Assembly (NCBI GenBank): GCA_021129785.1
Contig: JAJOKQ010000057.1
Coordinates: 1-14,263, forward strand
DNA length: 14,263 nt
Direction: 5' to 3'
Source: Clostridiales bacterium
Lineage (GTDB): Bacteria > Bacillota > Clostridia > Peptostreptococcales > NVVX01
The position numbers and the translations under genes were made by a program. The notes under the pieces are model-generated. The model worked only from the letters and a program-made list of their open reading frames with translations, searched no databases and was not told the DNA's origin. Within the stretch, counting starts at the first letter, position 1; the number at the start of each line of letters is the position of its first letter. Shown here in pieces: positions 14,044 through 14,263 of the stretch.

Positions 14044-14093
14044 GAAGTGAATAAACTCAAAGCCAGAACAGTCGCTGTTTCCTTCTATTCTCA

Positions 14094-14263
14094 TTAAAAA
14101 TCAAACAAATCCAACACTTCTTCTTTACTCATTTTCGATACTAATGTTTCTCCAGGTTTAATTACAGCGTTAATCATGTCTTTCTTTTTTTGCTGCAGTT
14201 TATATATTTTTTCTTCTATTGTTCCTTTTGTAATTAAGTTCATAACATGTACTGCTTTTTTTT
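14094..14263 (-). CDS. C-terminal end of a SNF2-family helicase (truncated by the window edge)
   Basis: The last 55 codons before a TAA at 14096-14094 read A-V-H-V-M-N-L-I-T-K-G-T-I-E-E-K-I, then a Lys/Gln-rich helix and S-K-M-S-K-E-E-V-L-D-L-F. This is the characteristic tail of bacterial SNF2/RapA-like ATP-dependent helicases: the end of helicase domain 2, the T-I-E-E-K-I motif, and a final E-E-x-L-x-L-F. The start lies outside the window. Between its stop and the hisS promoter there are about 50 bases. A five-pair AACAG/CTGTT hairpin there lacks a T run and is not a convincing terminator, so read-through into hisS is possible. Confidence 0.85.
   Translation of the reverse strand, partial: KKAVHVMNLITKGTIEEKIYKLQQKKKDMINAVIKPGETLVSKMSKEEVLDLFDF

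Noticed and set aside
14060..14085. Terminator for the SNF2-like gene
   Set aside because: The AACAG/CTGTT hairpin has only five pairs and no T tract.
1..14263. Insertion sequences, CRISPR arrays, prophage or tRNA genes
   Set aside because: No transposase-like frames, inverted-repeat ends, regularly spaced repeats or tRNA cloverleaf sequences were recognised; the region is co-oriented core chromosome.

Overview
This window looks like a chromosomal segment of a low-GC Firmicute, probably class Clostridia. The A+T-rich coding, strong purine-rich Shine-Dalgarno sequences, a T-box leader, Firmicute-type 6S RNA and the gene order yqfC-yqfD-phoH-pgpH-ybeY-dgkA-cdd-era all point there. Every supported gene is on the minus strand, so the biological order runs from the right edge to the left. 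Plus-strand open frames are shadows.

In transcription order: (1) the last 55 codons of a SNF2-family helicase (14094-14263). (2) A hisS-aspS operon with its own near-consensus promoter and a strong intrinsic terminator. (3) A small DUF2325 gene behind a perfect TTGACA-17-TATAAT promoter whose -10 overlaps a 16/19 match to the classical Fur box. (4) The 6S RNA gene, in the position it has in Bacillus subtilis between aspS and tcdA, with its own promoter and terminator. (5) tcdA and an rseC-like membrane gene, closed by a terminator that overlaps the rseC stop codon. (6) A relic of the sporulation pair yqfC-yqfD, then intact phoH, pgpH, ybeY and a dgkA-PAP2 fusion. (7) DUF502 and DUF3048 genes, cdd and era, close-packed. 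(8) A promoter and T-box leader whose best-fitting specifier is AAC (Asn), followed by the first 22 bases of a gene that may be asnS.

The most notable observation is the decay of yqfC and yqfD. yqfC carries a one-base deletion plus a downstream nonsense codon. When the frame is restored the rest of a YqfC protein can be read at the expected length. yqfD keeps its N-terminal ~100 codons and its C-terminal ~70-90 codons, but has lost roughly 200 codons between them, including the membrane segment, and has two in-frame stops. Both genes act in the mother cell during endospore formation, so the source organism has probably lost, or is losing, the ability to sporulate. The operon's housekeeping genes (phoH, pgpH, ybeY, dgkA, cdd, era) remain intact.

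A second notable point is regulatory. A Fur-type operator controls DUF2325, whose product ends in a Cys cluster, and no terminator separates this gene from 6S RNA. The tcdA-rseC pair has almost no room for its own promoter after the 6S terminator. Iron status, 6S RNA and tRNA modification may therefore be linked through read-through. Most genes serve translation, RNA biology and envelope lipid metabolism: HisRS, AspRS, probably AsnRS, t6A modification, 6S RNA, YbeY, Era, PhoH, lipid kinase/phosphatase and c-di-AMP hydrolysis.
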